DNA from: an uncultured Bacilli bacterium
GTDB taxonomy: Bacteria; Bacillota_I; Bacilli_A; RF39; UBA660
Direction: 5' to 3'
NCBI GenBank assembly: GCA_947625535.1
Contig: CANQOR010000008.1
Span: 1-50,581, forward strand
DNA length: 50,581 nucleotides
Part shown: one piece after another, positions 16,478-24,599 of the stretch
Layout: each line of letters opens with the position of its first letter
How positions within the stretch are numbered: position 1 is the stretch's first letter
Notes under the pieces: model-generated
Databases searched by the model: none
What the model was told of the DNA's origin: nothing
Seen by the model: only the letters and a program-made list of their open reading frames with translations
Translations under genes and position numbers: made by a program

Positions 16478-17616
16478 TAACTTGTTAAAACTAATCTCGG
16501 TTGGTCATTTAAAATCTTTAAGACTTGATCATTATCTAATAATTCGATTAAAGTATCAAGACGTAGTGCACAATAAAACTCTGTATTACTATTCTTTATA
16601 TAAAACATTTTAAAGAAGGGATTATTAAAGAAGTTATTAACATCGACACAACCTAAGCAAAAACTACAATATAAATAATTTAATATATTAGGATTATATA
16701 TATGTTCATAATGAGATAAACTATATATTTCATATAATATTTCTAATTCTTGTTTTTCTAATTCTCTTATTTGAATAGTAATTAAATCTATTTTAGGATG
16801 ACCTTTAGGTAAATTTAAAGATAAGATATTTAAACGATTTACTAAATTAGATTTTTGAAGAGTTATTTTTTGTAAATTGTTTTTTAATTTAAGAATTTCA
16901 GGATTAGAAATAGTTGTTTTTGATAAACCTATTTTGTTTTGAGGAATAGTTAATTGTTCATAAGGGAAGTTTATTGAATCTTTACCATAGTTTAATAAAG
17001 GATATAAATTGATGTAAGAATATAATATTTGTAAATCTTTAATACCTACTTCTTTTAAATCATTTTTTAATAAATGATAAGTAATAAAACTAATAAAGGT
17101 ATTAAAGTTTTTTCTTACTTTATCTATATATGGAATAGTGTTTTTATCAACACGAAAAGTATATTGATATATTAGGGAACGTTCACTCATTTCATATAAA
17201 GAAAAGTGTTCATAATCTTTAAAAGAATATATTTTACATGGTTCTTTTGTTCTTTTAGAAAAATAATTATCACTTGGATAAGAAGGAGAAATATTTATAA
17301 GAATTGGTTCTTTTTTTATTTGTTCTATTTCATTTAATAAATTATCTAGATAAGATAAAGGATAGATAGTTCCATTTATTTCTAATCTATCTTCTGTAAT
17401 ATAATAGTTAGTACTATTTAGAAGTTCCATAATTTTTTCTGCTAATGAAGGATTTCTTTTTTGAATACTTTCTAGATTAGCACGAAAATATACTAAATAG
17501 ATTTCATATTTAGTATAGATATCTAGATTAGGATAAGAGTTATTGTTTAAAGCACTCAAAAAAGATTTATTAGATTTAATAAAGTTTTTTAATGTTTCAA
17601 ACTTTTTCTCTTCCAT
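16477..17616 (-). CDS. Unknown coiled-coil protein, paralogous family member B
   Basis: 379 residues, cytosolic, no known domain. It shares a layout with the genes at 17949-19487 and 24600-26231. Near residue 70 comes a short strand block (YYITEDRLEINGTIY) followed by a helix. A mid-region helical part leads to a coiled coil (about 235-290), then a Tyr-Asn-rich helix (HIYNPNILNYLY), and finally F-Y-x-x-L-x-L-x-x-L-I-E-L-L. The gene ends at a bidirectional terminator and is preceded 15 bases upstream by the small gene at 17631, so they form an operon. The C-terminal cysteines (CSFCLGC) are specific to this copy. Function unknown. Confidence 0.6.
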   Translation of the reverse strand: MEEKKFETLKNFIKSNKSFLSALNNNSYPNLDIYTKYEIYLVYFRANLESIQKRNPSLAEKIMELLNSTNYYITEDRLEINGTIYPLSYLDNLLNEIEQIKKEPILINISPSYPSDNYFSKRTKEPCKIYSFKDYEHFSLYEMSERSLIYQYTFRVDKNTIPYIDKVRKNFNTFISFITYHLLKNDLKEVGIKDLQILYSYINLYPLLNYGKDSINFPYEQLTIPQNKIGLSKTTISNPEILKLKNNLQKITLQKSNLVNRLNILSLNLPKGHPKIDLITIQIRELEKQELEILYEIYSLSHYEHIYNPNILNYLYCSFCLGCVDVNNFFNNPFFKMFYIKNSNTEFYCALRLDTLIELLDNDQVLKILNDQPRLVLTS

Positions 17617-17630
17617 TAGTAATCATTCCT

Positions 17631-17891
17631 TTAAATTAAATGATATTTTTTTGCCATATTATTTATTTCATTAATTACTTTATCTTTTTCTTGAGGATTT
17701 TTAATAGTTGGTAAGGAATTAATTAAGTTAATAAGATGATTCTTATCTTCAAGATCTAACTTAGAATCCTTAACTTTATGTTTTAAAGCGGTATAATCTT
17801 CTTTTGGTTCATCATCAATACCTAAATCAAAGAATTGAGCTAGATTGTCAGCTAGTTCAAAGTTACTTTTACCACGTACTGTAATACTCAT
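17631..17891 (-). CDS. Small helical hypothetical protein
   Basis: 86 residues, cytosolic and highly charged, unrecognised. A short N-terminal strand (MSITVRGKSNFEL) leads into two or three helices rich in Lys and Asp, including ALKHKVKDSKLDLEDKNHLI. GGTGAT lies 6 bases before the start at 17891. It is transcribed between two members of the unknown paralogous family and is likely cotranscribed with the downstream one. It may be an accessory partner of that family; this is inference from position only. Confidence 0.55.
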   Translation of the reverse strand: MSITVRGKSNFELADNLAQFFDLGIDDEPKEDYTALKHKVKDSKLDLEDKNHLINLINSLPTIKNPQEKDKVINEINNMAKKYHLI

Positions 17892-17930
17892 ATTTAATCA
17901 CCTTTTTATATTCTATCAAATATTTTAAAA

Positions 17931-17956
17931 AAAGATGAGTTTTTTTGCTCATCTTT
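17931..17956 (-). terminator. Terminator of family member C
   Basis: AAAGATGAG pairs with CTCATCTTT (17931-17939 with 17948-17956), with a T run downstream on the minus strand. Confidence 0.8.
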
Positions 17957-19487
17957 GTTGATAACCATAACTATCAAAGCTATGGTTAATAGTAGACATT
18001 AATTCTAATAATTTATTCATAGAAATAGATACTTTAAAGATACATTTACCTATTTCATCATTATATAGTTCAATATATAATGTTTTATTATCTTTATTTA
18101 AATAGATACGACCTGTTTTAGTAGCTTGTAGTATTAAGCTCATTATTTTATCATTATCAAAAGCTAACTCTGTAAGTGATGTTTTATGTTCTTCATCAAT
18201 AATAGCTTGTAATTGATTACGAGTTAAGCCATATTCATTTTCTAAACGTTCTTCTTCTCGATAAAGACTTAAAGCTTTTTCATATTTAGCTTGGGCTTTT
18301 TGATATTTATCACTTTCTTCAGAAGAATCTATAGATTGTAATTTAGCTAAAGCTTTACTTGCTTCTTCTTTAGCAATTATTCTTTTATCTCTTTGAGTAT
18401 TATAACTTTTTATTAATTCACTTAATTTAGTTAAGTTATCTTGCATATTACTAGTTAAATAATTATGAAGACGAAAATCAGTTAAAGATATAGAATTAAA
18501 ATCTATTTCTAAGTTATTAATAAGACTTATATATAAATTAAATAAACCAACAATGATATCTTTAGAAGGAATATCTTCTTTTAAATAAGAAACATTAGGA
18601 TCTAAACTAGATGTTAATAAATGTCTTTGGGTTTCTCTATTAGCTATTTCATTACTATTAATATATTCTAATAACCAACTATTAAGCATTTTCTTTTGAA
18701 CTTCTAATGGTTCATTATAAAACTCTGGACCTAAGTTATCAGCTTTCATAACTAACCAGAAAGCATCAGATAATTTATATCTACTTATTTGTACATCACA
18801 ATCACTAGGGGCATTACTAATAAAAGTAGCCATTAAATCACTAACATTTACTTTTCTTTTATCTTCTATACTAGCTAAAGTTTTAGTAGTTATATCATTA
18901 TATGTTTTAGCATAGTTAAAATTAGGATTAGATGAAGATAAAGTTACTAAGAATGTTTTAGTATGTCTAATATAATCAATTAAACTATTACGATCATATA
19001 TATTATTTTCAGCATTTTTATTATATAGGAAGAATTCTTTATGAGTTGTTTTCTTTAAAGCAGTTGCTATACGATATAACCAAATTTCAGGGATAGTAAC
19101 TTCTAAATCTTCACTAGATATAAAAAGATGGTGTTCATCATCAAAAACATAATTATTTTCTTTTAAAGCTTTTATTAAAAGATGATAAAATTCTTGATAA
19201 TTATTAAAATATTTAGGATCAACATCAGGTGTTGCTATTTTATCTTCAAATAAACCAGGTATAATACCAGTGAATAGATATGATTCTAAAGAAAATGGTG
19301 GATTATCTGTATAGTTAGTTAAAAAATCATTTATAGAAATATAATTAAATAGATTAAAACGAGCGTTTTCAAATGTTTTAGGTTCACTAAATGAATTTAA
19401 TACTTCAGAACGAAGATTACTATTTGTTAAAGCTTGATGCATTAATAGTTCAATACTTTTAAGTTCTGCTCTATACATTTTTTTCAC
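17949..19487 (-). CDS. Unknown coiled-coil protein, paralogous family member C
   Basis: 512 residues, cytosolic, no recognised domain. Features shared with the proteins at 16477 and 24600: a strand-helix block near residue 110-140 (YVFDDEHHLFI followed by I-W-L-Y-R-I), a helical middle, a Lys/Glu/Ala-rich coiled coil (about 365-425), a conserved-looking helix (AFDNDKIMSLIL), and a C-terminal F-K-V-S-I-S-M-N-K-L-L-E-L segment. Its ribosome site is AGGTGA. It has its own extended -10 promoter and its own terminator, so it is a separate unit from the adjacent family member. There is no sign of membrane insertion or catalysis. Confidence 0.6.
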   Translation of the reverse strand: MKKMYRAELKSIELLMHQALTNSNLRSEVLNSFSEPKTFENARFNLFNYISINDFLTNYTDNPPFSLESYLFTGIIPGLFEDKIATPDVDPKYFNNYQEFYHLLIKALKENNYVFDDEHHLFISSEDLEVTIPEIWLYRIATALKKTTHKEFFLYNKNAENNIYDRNSLIDYIRHTKTFLVTLSSSNPNFNYAKTYNDITTKTLASIEDKRKVNVSDLMATFISNAPSDCDVQISRYKLSDAFWLVMKADNLGPEFYNEPLEVQKKMLNSWLLEYINSNEIANRETQRHLLTSSLDPNVSYLKEDIPSKDIIVGLFNLYISLINNLEIDFNSISLTDFRLHNYLTSNMQDNLTKLSELIKSYNTQRDKRIIAKEEASKALAKLQSIDSSEESDKYQKAQAKYEKALSLYREEERLENEYGLTRNQLQAIIDEEHKTSLTELAFDNDKIMSLILQATKTGRIYLNKDNKTLYIELYNDEIGKCIFKVSISMNKLLELMSTINHSFDSYGYQQR

Positions 19488-19514
19488 CTACTTTACTACT
19501 CTATTCTATTTTTT

Positions 19515-19523
19515 ATTATAGCA
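19515..19523 (-). promoter_or_regulatory. Extended -10 promoter of family member C
   Basis: TGCTATAAT on the minus strand, 28 bases before the start codon at 19487. Confidence 0.65.
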
Positions 19524-19549
19524 TAATAGGAAAGAAAAAACTACATATT

Positions 19550-19587
19550 AAAAAAGTAAAAAGTTAGTAGCGGCTTTTTACTTTTTT
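19550..19587 (-). terminator. Terminator of the PHP gene
   Basis: A long A/T stem around AAAAAGTAAAAAG and CTTTTTACTTTTT (550s with 574-586) is followed by a T run on the minus strand. Confidence 0.7.
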
Positions 19588-20424
19588 AGTTAAAGTTAAA
19601 GAATTAGGTTTTATATCTACATTATTATTTCTTCCAGTACCTAGATTAATATCAGGTTTTATTTTAAGACCATGGTAATCAGTTCCACCACTTTCTAATA
19701 AACCAAGTTCTAATGCTAGATGATGGTATGAAAGTCTTTCTTCTTCATTTAAATTAGGATGAGTAGTTTCTAGTCCTTGTAAACCTAAACCTTTTAAATA
19801 AATAATTTCTTTTTTTAGTTCAAGATAATCTTTTTTTAAACTATTAGGATGAGCTAAGATAGGAGTACCATTAGCATTAATAATTAATTCTAGACATTCT
19901 TCTTTAGTTAAGCCTTTTTTATTTTGACGGGCTTTATCATAAGCATAAATTAAGTATTTTTGAAAGGCATCTTCAACAGATATACAATAACCTAGTTCTA
20001 TTAATAATAAAGCTAATTGAGGACGACCTATATTACCTTTTAAATTAAGTATTTTATCTACTTTAGATTGGGGAATAGTTAGATTAAAGTCTTTTCTTAA
20101 GATATCAATATACATTAAAATATTATATATAGCATTATCTTTTTGTTCTTTTAATACTTTATTAAGAGGAATATTATCTAAATCTATGTTATAACCTAAA
20201 ATATGCATTCGTCCTTTAGATGTCTTAGCAGTTAGTTCTACTCCACTATAAATAGTTATATCAGGGTGTGGAAGTTTAACTAATTCTTTTGAACCTTCAA
20301 TATTATCATGATCAGTAAGACTTAAAGTAACTATGTTATTATTTCTAGCTAATTGTAAAAGTTCTGCTGGAGTATTTTCACCATCAGAATAAATACTATG
20401 AGTATGTAAATCAATTCTTGCCAT
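19564..20424 (-). CDS. PHP-domain phosphoesterase (YciV/TrpH-like)
   Basis: 286 residues, the length of the PHP-family 3',5'-nucleoside bisphosphate phosphatases (RNase AM group). These trim nucleotides such as pAp or RNA 5' ends using a trinuclear metal site. The full motif series is visible: DLHTHSIYSDG (2 His plus Asp), SLTDHDN, a Glu in SGVELTA, H in MHILGY, AHPNS, and GGTDYHG near the end. GGTGAT precedes the start at 20424. The start lies in a divergent promoter with the LysR gene; a 19-bp dyad overlaps the PHP promoter. Confidence 0.88.
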   Translation of the reverse strand: MARIDLHTHSIYSDGENTPAELLQLARNNNIVTLSLTDHDNIEGSKELVKLPHPDITIYSGVELTAKTSKGRMHILGYNIDLDNIPLNKVLKEQKDNAIYNILMYIDILRKDFNLTIPQSKVDKILNLKGNIGRPQLALLLIELGYCISVEDAFQKYLIYAYDKARQNKKGLTKEECLELIINANGTPILAHPNSLKKDYLELKKEIIYLKGLGLQGLETTHPNLNEEERLSYHHLALELGLLESGGTDYHGLKIKPDINLGTGRNNNVDIKPNSLTLTKKVKSRY

Positions 20425-20434
20425 ATTATCACCT

Positions 20435-20453
20435 CTTATAATTGAATTATAAG
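20435..20453. promoter_or_regulatory. 19-bp perfect dyad between PHP and LysR genes
   Basis: CTTATAATT, one central base, then AATTATAAG. The dyad is exact and contains TATAAT for the minus-strand PHP promoter. It is a candidate operator for the adjacent LysR protein. Confidence 0.5.
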
Positions 20454-20514
20454 ATTATTTTTATTATAATTAAAATACAAATATTTTATTTCTATGATAA
20501 CTGGAGGTTATGAT

Positions 20515-21414
20515 ATGAATGTTAATTTGGAATTATATCGAATATTTTATGTAGTAGCTAGTGTTGGGAATATTACGAAAGCAGCAGAAATATTAATGAT
20601 AAGTCAACCAGCTGTTACTAAGCAAATTAAAACTTTAGAAGAACAATTAGGGGGAGATTTGTTTATTAGAACTAAACGAGGGGTTATTTTAACTGATAAT
20701 GGAAAAGAAATATATAATTATGTTAAACAAGCTATGAATGCTTTAAATAATGCTGAAATGCAATTTTCTAATTTGAAAAAGTTAGAAAAAGGAACAATTA
20801 AAATTGGTATTAGTACTACTTTAATGAGAATCTTTTTACTTAAGTATTTAGATGTTTTTCATAAGACATATCCAAATATTGCTATTCAAATATTTACTGA
20901 TCCTAGTAGAGTAATGCGTAATATGTTAAAAGATGGAACTATAGATATTCTATTTGCTAAAGAAGAAGTTAAGGAAGATGAAGATTTAGAAGTACAAAGA
21001 TTAGGTTTATTACATCCTGTTTTTATTGCTTCTAATTACTTTAGTGATTTAAAAGATAAGGTTATTGATATACGTAAATTAGATGAATACCCTATTCTTT
21101 TACAAAAATATCCTTCTACAACACGTGAAGCTTTTGATTTATTTTGTCATAATAATGATATTAAGATTACAACTAAGTTAGAGATAGCTAGTGCTTCTTT
21201 GTTAGAAGATTTTGTAAAAATAGGTTTAGGTATTGGTTTAGCTACTAAAGAATTTGCCCAAAAAGAAATAGATAACAAGGAAATATTTGAAGTTAAAACA
21301 ACACCTGTTTTACCAGCAAACTACTTTTCTATGATTACACTTAAAAATTCTAATCATAGTTTTGGGATTAATAAATTAAAAGAATTAATTATAAATGATT
21401 TAAATAAAAAATAG
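20515..21414 (+). CDS. LysR-family transcriptional regulator
   Basis: 299 residues. Start at ATG 20515, which has TGGAGG 7 bases upstream; the ATG seven codons earlier has none. The N-terminal winged HTH is textbook: LYRIFYVVASVGNITKAAE, SQPAVTKQIKTLEEQLGG and LFIRTKRGV. A linker helix leads to the periplasmic-binding-like effector domain (about 90-290). LysR proteins usually control a divergent gene and themselves, which here is the PHP gene. The effector is unknown; the closest flavour is CysL/YtlI-like but this is weak. Confidence 0.9.
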   Translation: MNVNLELYRIFYVVASVGNITKAAEILMISQPAVTKQIKTLEEQLGGDLFIRTKRGVILTDNGKEIYNYVKQAMNALNNAEMQFSNLKKLEKGTIKIGISTTLMRIFLLKYLDVFHKTYPNIAIQIFTDPSRVMRNMLKDGTIDILFAKEEVKEDEDLEVQRLGLLHPVFIASNYFSDLKDKVIDIRKLDEYPILLQKYPSTTREAFDLFCHNNDIKITTKLEIASASLLEDFVKIGLGIGLATKEFAQKEIDNKEIFEVKTTPVLPANYFSMITLKNSNHSFGINKLKELIINDLNKK

Positions 21415-21430
21415 AATATTACTATTCTAT
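21405..21430 (-). terminator. Terminator of the metallophosphoesterase gene
   Basis: ATAGAATA pairs with TATTCTAT (21411-21418 with 21423-21430). A six-T run follows on the minus strand only; LysR on the plus strand may use the same stem weakly. Confidence 0.7.
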
Positions 21431-22311
21431 CTATACTTATAAGTTAGTTTTGGTCCTTCGGATGGTTCTAAGTTAATAATTGTACAATTTAAACCATATA
21501 GTTCATTAATAAATGGTATTTCGATAAAAGTACTTACAGCACCATTTACTAAGAATATAGTATCAGATACTTGACGTACACCATAAGCTGTTTCAGGAAA
21601 TAAAGTAAAATTGGGAGCAATTATTCCTTTACCATTAAAGTATTTTTGTAAATTATTGGGCATTAAAGCATTATGCATATGTCCTGAAACAACTAAATTA
21701 GCATTTGTAACGACACTACTACCTGTAGCTTTACTTATACTATAAATTGATTTAGGATCATGAATTAAGAAAAGACTAAAACAATTAGGATGTAATAAGT
21801 CTGGTTCTATTGTACTATAATATTCAGTTAAAAAAGAACGATAGTTTTCATGACTATCTAAGTAAAAACTAACATCTTGATTAAAAGCTGATATTTCTAT
21901 ATCATTTAAATTTACTACTTCATTATTTTCTATAATGTGAATATTGGGAATTGTTTCAAACACTTCTTTTACATATTCACTATCAAAGGGAGCCCATTGT
22001 TCAAATCCTTTACGATCGTATTGTTCATGGTTACCTATACTCATATAAGTTGGAGTTTTACCAGTAATACTTTGTAAATTATTTAAAATAGCAGATTGTT
22101 TACGAGGATTTTTTAAAGCTGCTCCACTATGTACGATGTCACCAGGCATTAATATGAAATCAAAATTATCAGGTTTTAAACACTCATAATCTTTAATATG
22201 AGATACATTAGATTTATTATTAAATCCCATATGAAGATCTGATAGAGTAAGAATTCTTCTTGATTTTTTTATTAAGGGTGAATAAATTATTAAACTTCTA
22301 ATTTTGCCCAT
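21427..22311 (-). CDS. Calcineurin-like metallophosphoesterase
   Basis: 294 residues. The dinuclear-metal phosphoesterase motifs are present in order: LSDLHMG (D-x-H), MPGDIVHSG (G-D), SIGNHEQYD (G-N-H-E), a His in LFLIHDPKS, and SGHMHN (G-H-x-H). This is the YkuE/YaeI-like type that acts on phosphoesters or lipid pyrophosphates; there is no obvious TM segment, though the first ~15 residues are basic. The substrate is unknown. AGAGG precedes the start. It lies in the same direction as the thioesterase gene 57 bases upstream but has no terminator between, so cotranscription is possible. Confidence 0.85.
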   Translation of the reverse strand: MGKIRSLIIYSPLIKKSRRILTLSDLHMGFNNKSNVSHIKDYECLKPDNFDFILMPGDIVHSGAALKNPRKQSAILNNLQSITGKTPTYMSIGNHEQYDRKGFEQWAPFDSEYVKEVFETIPNIHIIENNEVVNLNDIEISAFNQDVSFYLDSHENYRSFLTEYYSTIEPDLLHPNCFSLFLIHDPKSIYSISKATGSSVVTNANLVVSGHMHNALMPNNLQKYFNGKGIIAPNFTLFPETAYGVRQVSDTIFLVNGAVSTFIEIPFINELYGLNCTIINLEPSEGPKLTYKYR

Positions 22312-22368
22312 AAATTATACCTCTTTGTCAAGTAATTATTTTATTATAATTTAAGATAAAGTCAAGAG

Positions 22369-22764
22369 TTAATCAATAAAGTAATATGTTCCGGTAGCAA
22401 TAGCAATTAAGTTATCTTTTTCATCGTAGATATTGCATCTATAAACAGCTGTTTTCTTACCTACTTTAATTTTTTCAGTTTCAGCAATAAGTTTGGAACC
22501 TTTACCTGGATGTAAATAATTAATTGAAGAATCAATTGTAACGACATTATGGCCAGTTGTTCTGGCAGCAATACCCATTACAGAGTCAGCCAAGCCAAAG
22601 ATTAAACCACCATGGACTGTGCCATTGGGATTTAAAGAGTTTTCATTTATAAGAGCAGACATTTTAGCATAAGAATCTTTAATATCTAAGACATGAATAT
22701 TATTATATTTAATAAAACCTGGATTATTTTCTAAATAAGTAATTAATTCTTTTTTTTCTTTCAT
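22369..22764 (-). CDS. PaaI/YdiI-type hotdog acyl-CoA thioesterase
   Basis: 131 residues, a single hotdog domain. The signature NPNGTVHGGLIFGLADSVMG (about 46-65) holds the catalytic region (HGG and Asp in ADS) of the PaaI subfamily. These enzymes hydrolyse aryl- or acyl-CoA esters. The later VTIDSSINYLHPG and final ATGTYYF strand complete the fold. AAAGGAGA precedes the start. The neighbours do not reveal a substrate pathway. Confidence 0.88.
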   Translation of the reverse strand: MKEKKELITYLENNPGFIKYNNIHVLDIKDSYAKMSALINENSLNPNGTVHGGLIFGLADSVMGIAARTTGHNVVTIDSSINYLHPGKGSKLIAETEKIKVGKKTAVYRCNIYDEKDNLIAIATGTYYFID

Positions 22765-22860
22765 TTTTATTATCTCCTTTTGCGTACTTTATAATTTTAT
22801 AATATTTTAAGAATTATTGCTATCTTTTTTAAAATATATGTAATTAAATAATATTTATTA

Positions 22861-22866
22861 TATAAT
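22861..22866 (+). promoter_or_regulatory. -10 box of the OB-like membrane-anchored protein gene
   Basis: TATAAT lies 20 bases before the start codon at 22887 and 9 bases before the AGAGGTGA ribosome site. No TG extension is present. Confidence 0.5.
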
Positions 22867-22886
22867 ATATTTAGAGGTGAATAAGT

Positions 22887-23612
22887 ATGTGGAAGAAATA
22901 TCAAACATATATTATTTTTACTATATTGGTCTTATTAATGCTAGGTGGAGTATTATTTTGGAATAAGATAATTGATAAAAATGAGGATAATAAAAGTAAT
23001 GATGAAACGATTGATGTAAGTGATGCTAATAATGTAAGTTATGTTGATGCTGAACTTGGTGAAGATTTAAGAATTACACAAGGTTACTTATTAAATTATA
23101 CTACGAGAAAGAGTTCTATTTGGTATATGAGTAATGGCTATGTAAATAAAGTTACTAAGAAGAAAGATGAAACAACTATTATATTAAGTAATAATAAAGA
23201 TAGTAAGACTTATATTGAAGCTAATATAGATAGTTCTAAATGTTCTATTAAAAAAGGAGATACTGTTAACTTTGTTGGTACTATTAATTTAAGTAATTAT
23301 AGTATTGATTTAGCTAATATAAGTACTGATGAAATAACTTATAGTAGTAAACAAGATATTAGTTTTGAAGATTTAGAAAAGAATATTAATTTACTTAAAA
23401 GTACACATTTTGTAGTTAGTGGATATATAGTAAATGATAATAATGAATATAAATTATATGATAGTAAAGATGAAGTATCTAAAGATAAAATATTAAATTA
23501 TTTTGTCGTTAATTTTAAAGATAACGAAGAATCTATTAATAACGAAGATATTAAAATAAGATGTTTATTAAGTGATACTTATGAACTTAGAGAATGTGAA
23601 AGACAAAAATAA
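22887..23612 (+). CDS. Membrane-anchored extracellular protein, OB-fold-like
   Basis: 241 residues. An N-terminal signal-anchor helix (about 7-26) is preceded by Lys residues and followed by an acidic Asn-rich linker; there is no lipobox. The exported part contains a beta-rich region (about 80-140) with I-K-K-G-D-T-V-N-F-V-G-T, the pattern of OB-fold 'tRNA_anti-like' exported domains in Firmicutes. A second similar half may follow (about 145-230). I do not know its ligand. AGAGGTGA precedes the start. It is monocistronic. Confidence 0.55.
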   Translation: MWKKYQTYIIFTILVLLMLGGVLFWNKIIDKNEDNKSNDETIDVSDANNVSYVDAELGEDLRITQGYLLNYTTRKSSIWYMSNGYVNKVTKKKDETTIILSNNKDSKTYIEANIDSSKCSIKKGDTVNFVGTINLSNYSIDLANISTDEITYSSKQDISFEDLEKNINLLKSTHFVVSGYIVNDNNEYKLYDSKDEVSKDKILNYFVVNFKDNEESINNEDIKIRCLLSDTYELRECERQK

Positions 23613-23638
23613 AAGGTTGATGGCAATATCAACCTTTT
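23611..23638. terminator. Bidirectional terminator closing the addBA operon
   Basis: An 11-bp perfect stem (AAAAGGTTGAT with ATCAACCTTTT, 23611-23621 and 23628-23638) is T-rich on both flanks and serves converging genes. Confidence 0.88.
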
Positions 23639-24146
23639 ATTTGTCTTCATCCTCAAAATCATCTAATGAAACATTAGCATTATTTAAAAGTTCTTTAAAT
23701 TTAGTAATAGCGTTATTTACATCTTCGATATATGATTGACATTCATGATTATCAGTAAATGTTTTATCTATTTTAGTTAATGGTTCGTAGTTATCTTGAC
23801 GATAATAGCAAGTTAATGTATTATCTTTTAATTCTAAGACAGGATATAAATTAGATATAGTAATAGTATATTTAGTATTAGAAATAGTCATTTTACCTTG
23901 TTTATAATTAATAGAATAATTAAGATTATCTATATCTTTATAACAAATTGAATCATTACATGTATACTTAAATGTTTCTAAGTATCTTTTTAATTTATTA
24001 GTTGGTTTTAAGATAATAACAAGACCAGATATTAAAGCTATTATAAGTATAATTATAATACTTGGTATGGCTACATCTTTATAATTAATTGTATTTGTTA
24101 ATTCTTTAGATTCTGGTAATAGTTTTTGATTACTTAATTTTTTCAT
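23637..24146 (-). CDS. Small single-pass membrane protein, last gene of the addBA operon
   Basis: 169 residues. Start at ATG 24146, preceded by GTGAGG; a more upstream ATG has no ribosome site and overlaps the previous gene. A basic N-terminus is followed by one transmembrane helix (about 28-50) and a presumably extracellular domain with Cys residues at CNDSICY and CYYRQDNYEPL, plus a further Cys near the end that may pair. The C-terminus is acidic. No family recognised. It follows the preceding membrane protein within 10 bases, so the two are cotranscribed. Confidence 0.6.
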   Translation of the reverse strand: MKKLSNQKLLPESKELTNTINYKDVAIPSIIIILIIALISGLVIILKPTNKLKRYLETFKYTCNDSICYKDIDNLNYSINYKQGKMTISNTKYTITISNLYPVLELKDNTLTCYYRQDNYEPLTKIDKTFTDNHECQSYIEDVNNAITKFKELLNNANVSLDDFEDEDK

Positions 24147-24154
24147 AATATACC

Positions 24155-24583
24155 TCACACAATTGCACCATTATTTTTTTTCTTTATTTCTTTAATACGT
24201 TTATTTTCTAAATTAGGATGTTTTTTAATATATATTATTAAATAGATAGTATTAATAATATTTAATATAATTATTATAATATATTCAATTAACATAATAA
24301 TGAAATGTTTATCAAATAAAATTATAATCATAGATATACAAAAGATAGAAAGCAAAATACTACATATATTTAATAATAACGCTCTTTTATGATGAGATTT
24401 ATTTAATAAAGCTAGACCAGTTATTAAAGGAGTTATATAAGGTATTAACCACCCTATTATAACAGTCATCATCATAATATATATTGCATCTTCACTAAGT
24501 TTAGCTATTAAAAGAATAAATAATAATATTATAGGAATTATAATATTTATTATAGATAGTATTTTAGGAAATTTCTTTTTCAT
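24155..24583 (-). CDS. Small four-TM membrane protein
   Basis: 142 residues, almost entirely hydrophobic: helices at about 6-27, 33-55, 67-88 and 92-117, then a Lys-rich cytosolic tail (KKHPNLENKRIKEIKKKNNG). The start is placed at ATG 24583, after GTGATAATT. No family recognised and no charged residues inside the helices to suggest transport. Its position between the unknown paralogue and another membrane protein in the addBA operon suggests a lineage-specific add-on to that unit. Confidence 0.6.
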   Translation of the reverse strand: MKKKFPKILSIINIIIPIILLFILLIAKLSEDAIYIMMMTVIIGWLIPYITPLITGLALLNKSHHKRALLLNICSILLSIFCISMIIILFDKHFIIMLIEYIIIIILNIINTIYLIIYIKKHPNLENKRIKEIKKKNNGAIV

Positions 24584-24599
24584 AATTATCACTTCTTTA

